The notes: generated by a model not told the origin, from the sequence alone. A stretch of DNA of 64,000 nt from DATLGB01 sp963726825 (GCA_963726825.1 CAVSDT010000002.1:1426001-1490000); one strand, 5' to 3'; shown: positions 8,788-17,898, counted from the stretch's first letter. Numbers and translations are program-made.

Positions 8788-10338
8788 TCATCCGTTGGCG
8801 GGCCCGTCGGTCAGCCTGCCGTTGACCCGGCGCCACACGCCGCGCGGGTTCGCGTCACGGAGCTCCGGCGGCAGGACGGCCTCGGGGGCGCTCTGCCAGG
8901 CGACGGGGCGCATGAACCGGCGCGTGGCGGTCATGCCGACGGAGGTCTCCCCGGGCGTCGTCGTGGCCGGGTACGGGCCGCCGTGCTGCATCGCCCAGGT
9001 CACGGCGACGCCGGTCGGGAACGCGTCGAAGGCGAGCCGGCCGACCCGGTCGACCAGGACCCGGGACACGGCCGCGACGAGGTCGGCCTCCTGGTCGGGC
9101 TCGGCGAAGACCGCGGCCGACAGCTGGCCATCGAAGGCCGCGAGCGCGGGAAGGAGCTCGCCCTCGCCGTCGTAGCGGCCGATCAGGACCGCGGGGCCGA
9201 AGCACTCCTCGCGGGCGTCGGCGGACTCGGCGACGGTCGCCGCGGCGGTCTGCAGGACCACGGGGGCCTGGTGGGACCCGGCCGCGCCCGACGCGTCGCC
9301 CGTCGTCAGCCGCTGCACGCCGTCGATCCCGCCCAGCGTCTGGAGCCCCTGCGCGAAGGTGTCGCTGAGGCGCTCGTTGAGCATGACGGCGGGGTCGGCG
9401 GCGTCGAACGCCGCGACGAGGCCGTCGACGAACGCGTCGCCGTCGGCGCCTGCGGGCACGAAGACGACGCCCGGCTTGGTGCACAGCTGCCCGGCGGCGA
9501 AGGTGATGCTCGCCTGCAGGGCGTCCCGGACGGCGTCGGCGCGGGCCGCGAGCGCCCCGGGCGTGATGACGGACGGGTTCGTGGAGCCCATCTCCGCGTA
9601 CACGGGGATCGGGACCGGACGGCGGGCGGCGCGATCGAAGAGCGCCTTGCCCCCGCCGAAGGAGCCGGTGAAGCCGACCGCGGTGATCGCGGGCGCGTCG
9701 ACGAGCGCCTCGCCGAGCTCCTGCGACGCACCCTGGACGATCGCGAAGGTCCCTGGCGGCAGGCCGGCCTCGTCCATCGCGGCCACGAGGTGGGCGCCGA
9801 CGTCGGCGTTGACGCCGGGCTGGGACGGGTGGCCCTTGGCGACGACGGGGCAGCCGGCGGCCAGCGCCGAGGCCGTGTCGCCGCCCGCGACGCCGAACGC
9901 GAAGGGGAAGTTGCTCGCGCCGAACACCGCGACGGGGCCGAGCGGGACGAGCATCCGGCGCACGTCCGGACGCGGGACGGGCTTGGCGTCCGGGTCGGCG
10001 AGGTCGACGACGGGCTCGAGCTGCTCTCCCGCCGCGACGACGTCGGCGAACAGCTCGAGCTGGACGCACGTCCGCTCGAGCTCACCGGCGACGCGGCCGT
10101 CCGGCAGCCCGCTCTCGGCGGCGCAGCGCGCCCGGAGGGCGTCGCCATCCTCGCGCAGCCGGCGGGCGGCGGCGCGCAGGGCGCTGGCACGCCGGTCGGG
10201 GTCGGCGAGGCGCGGATCCGCGAAGGCGGCCTGCGCGCGGGCGACGACGTCGGCGACCTCGGCCGGCGACGTCTCGTGGTAGGTCCCGAGGGCCTCGCCG
10301 GAGCGGGGGTCGGTGGCGGTCAGTTCAGCGTGTGACAT
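8788..10338 (-). CDS. aldehyde dehydrogenase (NADP+), alpha-ketoglutaric semialdehyde dehydrogenase type
   Basis: A 516-residue aldehyde dehydrogenase of the ketoglutarate-semialdehyde subgroup, which typically oxidises 2,5-dioxopentanoate to 2-oxoglutarate at the end of sugar-acid pathways. The family pattern is clear: VAVFGASNFPFAFGVAGGDT, VVAKGHPSQPG, the general-base Glu in YAEMGSTNP and the nucleophile Cys in AGQLCTKPG. The ATG at 10338 overlaps the end of the dihydrolipoyl dehydrogenase gene by 14 bases, so it is the last gene of the 2-oxoacid dehydrogenase operon. The link to the sugar cluster at 1-4.5 kb is plausible but unproven. Confidence 0.9.
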   Translation of the reverse strand: MSHAELTATDPRSGEALGTYHETSPAEVADVVARAQAAFADPRLADPDRRASALRAAARRLREDGDALRARCAAESGLPDGRVAGELERTCVQLELFADVVAAGEQLEPVVDLADPDAKPVPRPDVRRMLVPLGPVAVFGASNFPFAFGVAGGDTASALAAGCPVVAKGHPSQPGVNADVGAHLVAAMDEAGLPPGTFAIVQGASQELGEALVDAPAITAVGFTGSFGGGKALFDRAARRPVPIPVYAEMGSTNPSVITPGALAARADAVRDALQASITFAAGQLCTKPGVVFVPAGADGDAFVDGLVAAFDAADPAVMLNERLSDTFAQGLQTLGGIDGVQRLTTGDASGAAGSHQAPVVLQTAAATVAESADAREECFGPAVLIGRYDGEGELLPALAAFDGQLSAAVFAEPDQEADLVAAVSRVLVDRVGRLAFDAFPTGVAVTWAMQHGGPYPATTTPGETSVGMTATRRFMRPVAWQSAPEAVLPPELRDANPRGVWRRVNGRLTDGPANG

Positions 10339-11737
10339 GGATGGGTCTCCCGAGAAGCAGCTCGGCGGCCTCGTGGAGGCCTTCGCCGAGGGTGGGGTGC
10401 GGATGGATGGTGCCCGCGATGTCGCCGGGTGATGCAAGCGTCTCGATGGCGAGCGCCCCGCCGGAGATCAGCTCGCCGGCGTGCGGACCGACGACGTGGA
10501 CGCCCACGATGCGGTCCGTGGCGGCGTCGGAGACGAGGAGGGTGAAGCCGTCGCGTGCCCCGAGGGTCGCAGCACGGCCGGAGGCGGAGAGCGGGAAGGT
10601 CGCCGTACGGACGTCCATCCCCGCCGCGCGCGCCTCGGCCTCCGTCAGCCCGGCGGAGGCAAGCTCCGGGTCGGTGTAGACGACGAACGGGACGACGGTC
10701 GCGTCGAACGCCGCCGGCCGGCCGCTCAGCGCCTCGGCCGCGACGACGGCCTCCGCCGTCGCCTTGTGCGCGAGCGCCGGGCCGGCGACGACGTCGCCGA
10801 TCGCGGCGATGCGCGGGGTGGCGCGCATGTCCGGGCCGACCGGGACGTGGCCGCTCGGCGCCGTCGCGACGCCCGCCGCGGCGAGGCCGAGCTCGGCGGT
10901 GTTCGGCGTGCGCCCGACGGCGACGACGATGCGCTCGGCCGCGACGAGGTCCTCGCCCTCCGGCCCGCGGACGGCGAGCCCGTCGTCGTGGAGCCGCTCG
11001 GCGCTGGTGCCGAGGCGGACGTCGACGCCGAGGTCCTTGAGGCCGCGCAGGACCGGCGCGGTGAGCGCGCGGTCGACGGTGGGCAGGATGCGGTCCCCGG
11101 CCTCCACGAGCGTCACGCGCGTGCCGAGCTTGGCGAACGCCGTGGCGAGCTCGAGCCCGATGTAGCCGCCGCCGGCGACCGTCATCGTGGACGGGAGCTC
11201 GGTGAGGGCGAGCGCCTGGGTGGAGTCCAGGACGCGCTCGCCGTCGAACGGGATGCCGCGCAGGGCGACGGCGCGTGACCCCGTGGCGACGATCGCGTGC
11301 GTGAACTCGAGGAACGTGACGTGGTCGCCGGGGGTGCGGACGGCGACGCGGTCGGGTCGGTTGAAGCGCGCGTCACCGTGCAGGACGGAGACGCCGGCGC
11401 GTTCGAGCAGGCCGGCCACGCCGCGCGAGAGCCCGCCGCACAGCTCGTCCCGCCACGCCTGGAAGCCGGTCATGGAGACGCTGACGCCCTCGACGCTGAG
11501 GCCGGCGCGGGCGAGGGAGCGGGCGCGATGGGCGCCGTCGGCGAGCTCGATCAGCGCCTTGCTCGGGATGCAGCCGACGTTGAGGCACACCCCGCCGAGG
11601 CCGGGGAGCCCGTCGCGCTCGACGAGCGTGACCGTGCGTCCGAGCTGGGCCGCCCGCAGCGCGGCGACGTAGCCGCCCGGGCCCCCGCCGATCACGAGGA
11701 GGTCGACCTGGTCGGCGAACTCCCCGACGACCGACAT
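10325..11737 (-). CDS. lpdA: dihydrolipoyl dehydrogenase (E3)
   Basis: A 470-residue flavoprotein that reoxidises the lipoamide of the E2 subunit with NAD. The FAD motif GGGPGGYVAA, the redox disulfide GVCLNVGCIPSK, the NAD-binding GGGYIGLELA and the C-terminal catalytic pair IHPHPTLGE are all visible. Length and order are normal. It starts inside an ATGA overlap with the E2 gene and its end overlaps the aldehyde dehydrogenase by 14 bases, so it is translated as part of the complex operon. Confidence 0.95.
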   Translation of the reverse strand: MSVVGEFADQVDLLVIGGGPGGYVAALRAAQLGRTVTLVERDGLPGLGGVCLNVGCIPSKALIELADGAHRARSLARAGLSVEGVSVSMTGFQAWRDELCGGLSRGVAGLLERAGVSVLHGDARFNRPDRVAVRTPGDHVTFLEFTHAIVATGSRAVALRGIPFDGERVLDSTQALALTELPSTMTVAGGGYIGLELATAFAKLGTRVTLVEAGDRILPTVDRALTAPVLRGLKDLGVDVRLGTSAERLHDDGLAVRGPEGEDLVAAERIVVAVGRTPNTAELGLAAAGVATAPSGHVPVGPDMRATPRIAAIGDVVAGPALAHKATAEAVVAAEALSGRPAAFDATVVPFVVYTDPELASAGLTEAEARAAGMDVRTATFPLSASGRAATLGARDGFTLLVSDAATDRIVGVHVVGPHAGELISGGALAIETLASPGDIAGTIHPHPTLGEGLHEAAELLLGRPIHVTR

Positions 11738-13047
11738 CAGCGGGCGTCGCCCAGCAGCAGCACGGGATCCTCGAGCAGCCGGACGACGTCGGAGACGAAC
11801 GCGGCGAGCGTGTGCCCGTCCAGCACGCGGTGGTCACCCGAGACGGCCACGACCAGCGTCGGCCGCACCACGGGACTCCCGTCGACGGCGACGACCTGGT
11901 CGCGCACCGCGCCGACGCCGAAGTTGACGACCTGCGGGGGCTGGACGATCGGGGTCCCGAGCCAGATGCCCAGGCCGCCGTAGTTGTTGACGGTGAGCGT
12001 CGCGCCGGCGAGCTGCTCGGGGCGCAGCCGCCGCTCGCGGACCGCCCGGGTGAGGTCGGCCAGCTCGCGGGCGAGCTCGTCGAGCGTCTTGGCGTCGGCG
12101 TCGTGGACGACGGGGACGACGAGGCCGTCGGGGCCGGCGGCGGCGAAGCCGAGGTGGCGGTGCGCGTGCAGCGTGAGCTCGTCGCGCTCGAGGTCGATCG
12201 ACGCGTTGACGTCCGGGTGGTCGACCATCCCGCGCAGGATGGCCTTGGCGATCAGGGGGGTCGGCGTCAGCGCGGCGGCCAGCGTCTCGTCGCCCCGGTC
12301 GCGGGCCTGGGCGACGAGCTTGCGGCGCACGGCCATCAGGTGCGTCGCGTCGACCTCGCGGTAGTCCGTGATCCGCGGGACCTCCTGCCAGGCCCGCGTC
12401 AGGCCGTGCGCGATCGCGCGGCGCACGCCCTTGAGCGCCACGACCTCGCCGGGGACGTGCGGCGTGGGCGCGGGGCGCGCGACCGCGGACCGGGAGGCGC
12501 GGGGATCGCCCGGGCCGGCGGTGGGCGGGGCCGCGGCGGGGGCGCCGGCCGCCCGCACGTCCTCGCGGGAGATGCGCCCGTGCGGCCCGGTCCCGGTGAC
12601 CGTCGCCAGGTCGACGCCGAGCTCGCGCGCGAGCGCCCGGGTGGCGGGGGCCGCGAGGGGCCGGGAGGCCCGGGGCGGCGCGGCGGGCGCGGCCGGGGCC
12701 GCGGCCAGGACCGGCGCGTCCGCGGCTGCCTCGGCGGCGGACGCCGCACCCGCGGCCACCTCCGCGTCCGCCGCGGCGACGGCGTTGGCGGCCGCGTCCT
12801 CCTGCCCGTCGGGCTGCAGCACCGCGAGCACCGCGCCGACCGGCAGGGTGTCTCCCGGGGCGGCGGCGAGCCGCTGCACCGTCCCGGTGACGGGGGACGG
12901 GATCGTCACGATCGCCTTGTCGGTCTGGATGTCGGCGAGGTCCTGGTCCTCCTCGACCCGATCGCCCTCGGCGACGTGCCAGGCGACGATGTCGGCCTCG
13001 GCGATCCCCTCGCCGACGTCGGGGAGGCGGAACTCGAGCAGCGCCAC
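11737..13047 (-). CDS. dihydrolipoamide acyltransferase (E2) of 2-oxoacid dehydrogenase complex
   Basis: A 436-residue E2 core protein. One lipoyl domain is at the N-terminus with the lipoylated Lys in IQTDKAIV (about residue 44). An Ala/Pro-rich linker follows, then the peripheral-subunit-binding domain (LARELGVDLATVTGTGPHGR, about residues 130-160) and the acyltransferase domain ending in the catalytic GDHRVLDGH. The start is GTG at 13047, two bases after the E1beta stop. The single lipoyl domain and the partner E1 suit a branched-chain 2-oxoacid or pyruvate dehydrogenase; the sequence alone does not decide between them. Confidence 0.93.
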   Translation of the reverse strand: MALLEFRLPDVGEGIAEADIVAWHVAEGDRVEEDQDLADIQTDKAIVTIPSPVTGTVQRLAAAPGDTLPVGAVLAVLQPDGQEDAAANAVAAADAEVAAGAASAAEAAADAPVLAAAPAAPAAPPRASRPLAAPATRALARELGVDLATVTGTGPHGRISREDVRAAGAPAAAPPTAGPGDPRASRSAVARPAPTPHVPGEVVALKGVRRAIAHGLTRAWQEVPRITDYREVDATHLMAVRRKLVAQARDRGDETLAAALTPTPLIAKAILRGMVDHPDVNASIDLERDELTLHAHRHLGFAAAGPDGLVVPVVHDADAKTLDELARELADLTRAVRERRLRPEQLAGATLTVNNYGGLGIWLGTPIVQPPQVVNFGVGAVRDQVVAVDGSPVVRPTLVVAVSGDHRVLDGHTLAAFVSDVVRLLEDPVLLLGDAR

Positions 13048-13049
13048 GG

Positions 13050-14027
13050 TCAGGCCTCCAGCACGCGGCGGATGCCCGCGAGCACGCGTTCGACGGACGG
13101 GACGTAGGACTCCTCGACGGTGCCGGGCGGATACGGCGTGTCCGGCGCGGCGACCCGGCCGACCGGCGCCTCGAGCGACCAGAACGCCTCCTCCTGGATC
13201 GTCGCGACGAGCTCGGCGCCGAAGCCCGCCGTCAGCGGCGCCTCGTGCAGGACGAGCGCCCGGCCGCAGCCGGCGACGGCCTCGCGCAGGGCGTCGGTGT
13301 CCAGCGGGACGAGGCTGCGCAGGTCGAGCACGCCGACGGAGTAGCCCTCCTCGGCGGCCCGCGCCGCCGCCTGCTCGGCGATCACGACGGCGGCGGAGTA
13401 GGTGACGATCACGAGGTCGTCGCCCTCCCGCGCCATCCGCGCCTTGCCGAGCTCGACGGTGTAGTCCTCCTCGGGCACCTCGTCCTTGATCAGCCGGTAG
13501 CCGCGCAGCGGCTCGCAGAACAGGACGGGGTCCGGGTCGCGCAGCGCCGCGGCCAGCATCCCCTTCGCGTCGTAGGCCGTCGCCGGCATCACGACCTTGA
13601 TCCCCGGCGACCCCGCGTACTTGGCCTCGTGCGCGTCGGAGTGCAGCTCGGGGGTGCGCACGTTGCCGCCGAACGGCGCCCGCAGCACCATCGGCATCGG
13701 GTAGGAGCCGTTGGAGCGGAAGCGCATGCGCGCGACCTGGCCCTCGATCTGGTGCATGGCCTGGCTGCCGAAGCCGAGGAACTGCAGCTCCGGCACCGGG
13801 ACGAGGCCGCTGCACGCCAGGCCGACGGCCGCGCCGACGATCACGGCCTCCGCGAGCGGCATGTCGACCACGCGCTCGGCGCCGAAGCGCTCCTGCAGGC
13901 CCTCCGTCGCGCGGAACACGCCGCCGTTGACGCCGATGTCCTGGCCGAGCAGCACGACGCGCTCGTCGCGCTCGAGCTCCGCGGCGAGCGTCGACCGGAT
14001 CGCCTCGACCATCGTCATGACCGGCAT
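13050..14027 (-). CDS. 2-oxoacid dehydrogenase E1 component, beta subunit
   Basis: A 325-residue ThDP-dependent E1 beta subunit. Family features include LGQDIGVNGGVFRATEGL, VDMPLAEAVIVGAAVGLA, MVLRAPFGGNVRTPELHSD and the C-terminal VLDLRSLVPLD and VLHEAPLTAGFGAE. With the alpha subunit it decarboxylates a 2-oxoacid and passes the acyl group to E2. It begins in an ATGA overlap with the E1alpha stop at 14027, implying coupled translation. Confidence 0.93.
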   Translation of the reverse strand: MPVMTMVEAIRSTLAAELERDERVVLLGQDIGVNGGVFRATEGLQERFGAERVVDMPLAEAVIVGAAVGLACSGLVPVPELQFLGFGSQAMHQIEGQVARMRFRSNGSYPMPMVLRAPFGGNVRTPELHSDAHEAKYAGSPGIKVVMPATAYDAKGMLAAALRDPDPVLFCEPLRGYRLIKDEVPEEDYTVELGKARMAREGDDLVIVTYSAAVVIAEQAAARAAEEGYSVGVLDLRSLVPLDTDALREAVAGCGRALVLHEAPLTAGFGAELVATIQEEAFWSLEAPVGRVAAPDTPYPPGTVEESYVPSVERVLAGIRRVLEA

Positions 14028-15100
14028 CAGCGACCCGCCTCGAGCGCCGCGGCGCGTTGGGCCGCCACCCGCGCCGGCGGGCGCGCGTAGACGTGATCGA
14101 ACATCGCCTCGGGGCCAGGGAGCGCCTGGGCCTCCACCGCGACGACCGCCGCGTCGACCTCGGCCTTCAGCGCCTCGGACAGGGCCGCCTCCCCCGCCTC
14201 GTCGATCAGGCCCCGCGCCGTCAGGAAGCGCCGGACGCGCGCCACCGGGTCCCACGCCCGCCGTTCGTCCAGCCAGGCGGGGTCGACGTAGCGCGTCGGA
14301 TCGTCGGACGTGTTGTGGGGCCCCATCCGGTGGGTGCGGGCCTCGATCAGCGTCGGCCCCTCCCCCGCCCGGGCGCGGGCCACCGCGCGCGAGCACGCGT
14401 CGTGCATCGCGAACAGGTCGTTGCCGTCGACGGACTCGCCGGCGATCCCGTAGCCCTCGGCGCGGGCGGCGAACGTCGCGGCGGCGGTCTGCTTGGCCAC
14501 GGGCGTCGAGATCGCCCAGCCGTTGTTCTTGAGCAGGAAGATCACCGGCGCCTTGCGGACCCCGGCGAGGTTGAGCGCCTCGTGCGCGTCGCCCTCGGAG
14601 GAGGCGCCGTCCCCGAAGAAGACGACGACCACGCCGTCGGAGCCCTGGTGGCGCAGCCCCCAGCCGAGCCCGACGGCGTGGGGGATCTGCGCGGCGAGCG
14701 AGATCTGGTAGGGCAGCACGTTGACCCCGGGCCCCATGTGGTTGCCGCTCGGCATGCCCTTGAAGTACTCCAGCGCGCGCTCGAGCGTGTAGCCCTGGCG
14801 CAGCATCGCCGGCAGCTCGCGGTACTGCGGCACGACCCAGTCGCGCGCCGGGTCGAGCGCCCACGCCGTCCCGAGCACCGCGGCCTCCTCCCCGTTGACG
14901 GGCGAGTAGGTGCCGAGGCGACCCTGTCGCTGCAGGGAGAAGAAGCGCTCGTCGATCGCCCGGGACTGCAGCATCCCGCGCCAGACGCCGAGCAGGGCGT
15001 CGTCGTCGAGCGCGGGCACGTGCCCGTCGGCAAGCGTCCCGTCGGGCGCCAGCAGCTGCAGCGGCGTCCACCGCGGATCGGTCTCGGTCATCGAGCTCAT
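14027..15100 (-). CDS. 2-oxoacid dehydrogenase E1 component, alpha subunit
   Basis: A 357-residue E1 alpha subunit. The ThDP-binding motif GDGASSEGDAHEALN and the downstream KNNGWAISTP are clear, and the phosphorylation-loop region MGPHNTSDDPTRY resembles the branched-chain (BCKDH) and actinobacterial PDH type. I start it at the ATG at 15100, because this forms an ATGA overlap with the preceding SDR stop, as at the other junctions of this operon. ATGs at 15112 and 15091 are also in frame. Substrate (branched-chain oxoacid versus pyruvate) is not settled. Confidence 0.92.
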   Translation of the reverse strand: MSSMTETDPRWTPLQLLAPDGTLADGHVPALDDDALLGVWRGMLQSRAIDERFFSLQRQGRLGTYSPVNGEEAAVLGTAWALDPARDWVVPQYRELPAMLRQGYTLERALEYFKGMPSGNHMGPGVNVLPYQISLAAQIPHAVGLGWGLRHQGSDGVVVVFFGDGASSEGDAHEALNLAGVRKAPVIFLLKNNGWAISTPVAKQTAAATFAARAEGYGIAGESVDGNDLFAMHDACSRAVARARAGEGPTLIEARTHRMGPHNTSDDPTRYVDPAWLDERRAWDPVARVRRFLTARGLIDEAGEAALSEALKAEVDAAVVAVEAQALPGPEAMFDHVYARPPARVAAQRAAALEAGR

Positions 15101-15864
15101 CCTCTGTCCCATCCTCCGTCAGCCAGCCAGCCGCCGTCCACGAGGACGCTCGACCCGGTCACGTACGACGCGTCGTCGGAGGCCAGGAAGGCGATGACGC
15201 GCGCCACCTCCTCCGGCTCGGCCAGCCGTCCGAGCGGCGTCCGGCCGGCGATGTCCTCCGGCGTGAAGCTGCCGCCGGCCATGTTCTTGCGCACCAGCGC
15301 GGTGTCGACGTAGGCCGGCGCCACCGCCACGACGCGGACGCCGCGCGGCGACCACTCCGCCGCCAGGGCCTTCGTCAGCCCCTCGAGCCCATGCTTGGAC
15401 GCCGTGTAGGCCGCGCGCCGGGCGAGGCCGACGTGCCCCGTCAGCGACGACACGTTGACGATCACGCCGCGGCCGGCCGCGAGCATCACGCGGCCGGCCG
15501 CCTGCGCGCAGGCGAAGGCGGCGACGAGGTCGAGCTCGACCACGGCGCGGAAGTCCGCCACCGCGAGGTCCTCCGACGCCGCGACCTGCCCGGCGCCGGC
15601 GTTGTTGACGAGCACGTCGAGGCGTCCGAACGCCTCCAGCGCGGCGGCGACCATGGACTCCCCCGCCCCGTCCTCGGTCAGCTCGGCGGTGACCGCCACA
15701 GCGATCCCGCCGGCGTCGCGCACCGCCTGCGCGCCCACCTCGGCGCGTTCGGCGGAGCGTGACGTGACGACCACGGCATGGCCGCGGGCGGACAGCTCGA
15801 CCGCGGTCGCGAGACCGATGCCGGAGGAGGAGCCGGTGACCAGGGCGACGCTGTCGGCGGCCAC
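15097..15864 (-). CDS. SDR family oxidoreductase
   Basis: A 255-residue classical short-chain dehydrogenase. Visible are TGSSSGIGLA for the cofactor, VLVNNAGAG, catalytic Ser in VNVSSLTGH, Tyr-x3-Lys in AAYTASKHGLEG, and the C-terminal VTGSSVLVDGGW. Its stop overlaps the E1alpha start, and it begins 21 bases after the metallo-hydrolase stop, so it may lead the operon or be co-transcribed with the hydrolase. A role in producing the 2-oxoacid from a hydroxyacid is a reasonable guess only. Confidence 0.9.
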   Translation of the reverse strand: MAADSVALVTGSSSGIGLATAVELSARGHAVVVTSRSAERAEVGAQAVRDAGGIAVAVTAELTEDGAGESMVAAALEAFGRLDVLVNNAGAGQVAASEDLAVADFRAVVELDLVAAFACAQAAGRVMLAAGRGVIVNVSSLTGHVGLARRAAYTASKHGLEGLTKALAAEWSPRGVRVVAVAPAYVDTALVRKNMAGGSFTPEDIAGRTPLGRLAEPEEVARVIAFLASDDASYVTGSSVLVDGGWLADGGWDRG

Positions 15865-15885
15865 CGGCCCTCCACGCGACGCCGC

Positions 15886-16761
15886 CTAGGCGGCGTCGCC
15901 CTTCCCGTAGTCGCGGGTCAGCTTGCCCGGCCACTCGTCGTTGGAGATGAGCTCGCCCGGGACGCGGTCGAAGGTGCGACCGATCACCTGGCCGCGCTCG
16001 AGGACCGCCGGCCGGTCGTGCGCGGGCAGGACGAAGCGCGCGTCCTTGATCGCCCGCCGGACCGCCTTCTTCTCGTCGCGGAACGATCCGCCGTGGTTGC
16101 CGGTGACCGCCGGGTCGAGGTACATCCGCTGCAGGTGCGGCTCGACGAGCTGGTACTGGACGTCGTAGAGGACGTCGCCGCAGATGCAGGCCAGGCCCTC
16201 GTCGGTGTCGACCAGGACGTTCATCGAGCCCTCGGTGTGGCCGCCCGCCCACTCGCAGCGGACGCCGGGGATGATCTCCTCCGAGTCGACCGCCTCGAGG
16301 TCGAGCAGCCGCAGCGCGCCGTCGGGATGATGCAGGCGGTCGATGAGGTGCTTGATGTAGTCGGCGGGGTACTGCTCGCCCATCAGCCCGGAGACGGAGT
16401 ACTCGAGCTCGCGCCGGTCGATGACGACGGTCGTCTCGAGCGGGAACTGCGAGTCATAGCCCGCGTGGTCGATGTGCAGGTGCGTGTGCAGGACGTAGCG
16501 GACGTCCGCCATCGTGAGGTCGTGCTTGGCGAGGGCGTTCTCCATCCCCTGCCCGTCGCGCCACCACCCCTGCATGCCGAGGTTGCCCATGATCGACGGA
16601 TCGCTGAAGCCCGTGTCGACGACGACGGGGGCTTCGCCACCGGTGATCAGGAAGCCGAACGTCGGCACCTCCTGACGGCGACCGGGATCCTGTGCGAGCA
16701 CGAGGAAGCTCGTGTCCAGTTCGATGTCCCCGAGATCGAGGACGTGTACTTCGAGACCCAT
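15886..16761 (-). CDS. MBL-fold metallo-hydrolase, N-acyl homoserine lactonase family
   Basis: A 291-residue metallo-beta-lactamase-fold hydrolase. The zinc motif HTHLHIDHAG (about residues 105-115), a later His in GGHTEGSMNVLVDT and an Asp in CICGDVLYD give the usual two-zinc site. The family contains quorum-quenching lactonases but also many lactonases and esterases of catabolic pathways. The ATG at 16761 is preceded by GGAGGA at ideal spacing. A perfect 8-bp inverted repeat lies just upstream of that site. Given the catabolic surroundings, a pathway lactone is as likely a substrate as a signal molecule. Confidence 0.87.
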   Translation of the reverse strand: MGLEVHVLDLGDIELDTSFLVLAQDPGRRQEVPTFGFLITGGEAPVVVDTGFSDPSIMGNLGMQGWWRDGQGMENALAKHDLTMADVRYVLHTHLHIDHAGYDSQFPLETTVVIDRRELEYSVSGLMGEQYPADYIKHLIDRLHHPDGALRLLDLEAVDSEEIIPGVRCEWAGGHTEGSMNVLVDTDEGLACICGDVLYDVQYQLVEPHLQRMYLDPAVTGNHGGSFRDEKKAVRRAIKDARFVLPAHDRPAVLERGQVIGRTFDRVPGELISNDEWPGKLTRDYGKGDAA

Positions 16762-16775
16762 GGCTCCTCCTAGCT

Positions 16776-16792
16776 GGTGTGCGCCGCACACC
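16776..16792. promoter_or_regulatory. inverted repeat upstream of lactonase-like gene
   Basis: GGTGTGCG-C-CGCACACC, a perfect 8-bp inverted repeat with a one-base centre, lies 14 bases upstream of the metallo-hydrolase start. There is no T-run, so it is not a terminator; it looks like a dimeric repressor or activator site. The neighbouring GAF-LuxR protein is one candidate binder. Confidence 0.55.
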
Positions 16793-16840
16793 ATCGCGAG
16801 CAGGCGACCGCGCGACCATCGCACGTTCGGATGAGTCTCG

Positions 16841-17491
16841 TCAGCACGAGGACCGCCAGGCGAGCAGCCCGGCCTCGCGGCCCAGGTGGACCGCTTCGGC
16901 GCGCGAGCTCGCGCCGAGCTTGCGGAAGAGGTTGCGCCCGTGCGTCTTGGCCGTCGCCTCCGTGATCGCGAGGACGCCCGCGACCTGCTTGAAGCGCAGG
17001 CCCTCGTCGAGCAGCGCGAGCAGCTGACGCTCGCGGGCGGTCAGCCGCGGCGCACGGCCGAGCCGGGTCGAGACCGCATCGGCGAGCGCGTCGAGCTGGC
17101 CCGGCAGGCGCGCCATGTCGCGCCGGTGCTCGGACGAGGTGAAGCTCAGCGCGCCGACGACGCGCCCCTCCCGGCGGACCGGGACGGAGCAGCCGGAGTG
17201 GTAGCCGGCCGCGAGGATGACCCCGTCGAAGGGGCGCCGGAACGCCGACGACGCGTCGAAGTCCTCGGCCCCGAAGGACGCGCCCTCGGGCGCCCCGGCG
17301 AAGTAGGAGCAGGTCACGAGCGGCAGGACGGTGCCCGGCGGCAGCAACGGCCCGCCCGCTTCCGTCACGATCGTGAACTCCCCCGCCTCCGGGTCGATGC
17401 GCGCCAGGGAGACGCGGTCGACCTGGAAGGCGGTCCGCACGAGGGCGACGACGCGGTCGAGCCCGGCGCCGTCGCCGGGCACGGCCGCCAC
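16841..17491 (-). CDS. GAF-domain LuxR-type transcriptional regulator
   Basis: A regulator of about 216 residues with an N-terminal GAF-like sensor (FQVDRVSLARIDPEAGEF ... SGCSVPVRREGRVVGALSF) and a C-terminal LuxR/NarL helix-turn-helix (RLTARERQLLALLDEG, AITEATAKTHGRNLFRKLGA). The start is uncertain: GTG at 17491 or 17482 both fit just downstream of the cupin stop at 17500. It is the last gene of the leftward Tm-1/TIM-barrel/cupin run and lies upstream of the lactonase-like gene, so it may control either. GAF domains bind small molecules, possibly the pathway substrate. Confidence 0.83.
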   Translation of the reverse strand: MAAVPGDGAGLDRVVALVRTAFQVDRVSLARIDPEAGEFTIVTEAGGPLLPPGTVLPLVTCSYFAGAPEGASFGAEDFDASSAFRRPFDGVILAAGYHSGCSVPVRREGRVVGALSFTSSEHRRDMARLPGQLDALADAVSTRLGRAPRLTARERQLLALLDEGLRFKQVAGVLAITEATAKTHGRNLFRKLGASSRAEAVHLGREAGLLAWRSSC

Positions 17492-17499
17492 CTGCTCGA

Positions 17500-17898
17500 C
17501 TAGCGCAGAGAGGCCCAGGGCTCCTCCTCGAAGACGTCGACGACCTCGTAGCCGCCCTCGCCCGCCGTCGGGGTGAGGATCACGCTGATCTTGGCCGGCT
17601 GATCGCCGAGGGTGTAGGAGGCGTGCACGACGCCCTTGGGGATGTAGACCGCCTCGCCGGCCTCGAGCTCGCGCTTCTCCTCCTCGAGCCACTGCTCGAC
17701 GCGACCCTCGCGCACCCAGATGATCTCCTCCTGGTCCGGGTGCTTGTGGAACGCGTGCCCGCCGCCGGGGATGATCTCCACGTCCATGACGCAGATGCCG
17801 CGCGAGCCCGTGAGCTCGGGGCGGCTGACCCATCCGGCCGTGCCCCAGTCGAACGTGTCCCGAACGATGTCGGCCTCCGTGATGAACCGTCCGCTCAT
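17500..17898 (-). CDS. cupin domain-containing protein
   Basis: A 132-residue single-domain cupin. The metal motif HAFHKHPDQEEIIWVREG gives the His-x-His-x4-Glu set and a second motif lies at PKGVVHASYTLGD. It may be a small isomerase, dioxygenase or sensor protein of the pathway. The ATG at 17898 forms an ATGA overlap with the preceding TIM-barrel gene, and this is the first gene in this direction free of the frameshifts seen upstream. Confidence 0.87.
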   Translation of the reverse strand: MSGRFITEADIVRDTFDWGTAGWVSRPELTGSRGICVMDVEIIPGGGHAFHKHPDQEEIIWVREGRVEQWLEEEKRELEAGEAVYIPKGVVHASYTLGDQPAKISVILTPTAGEGGYEVVDVFEEEPWASLR

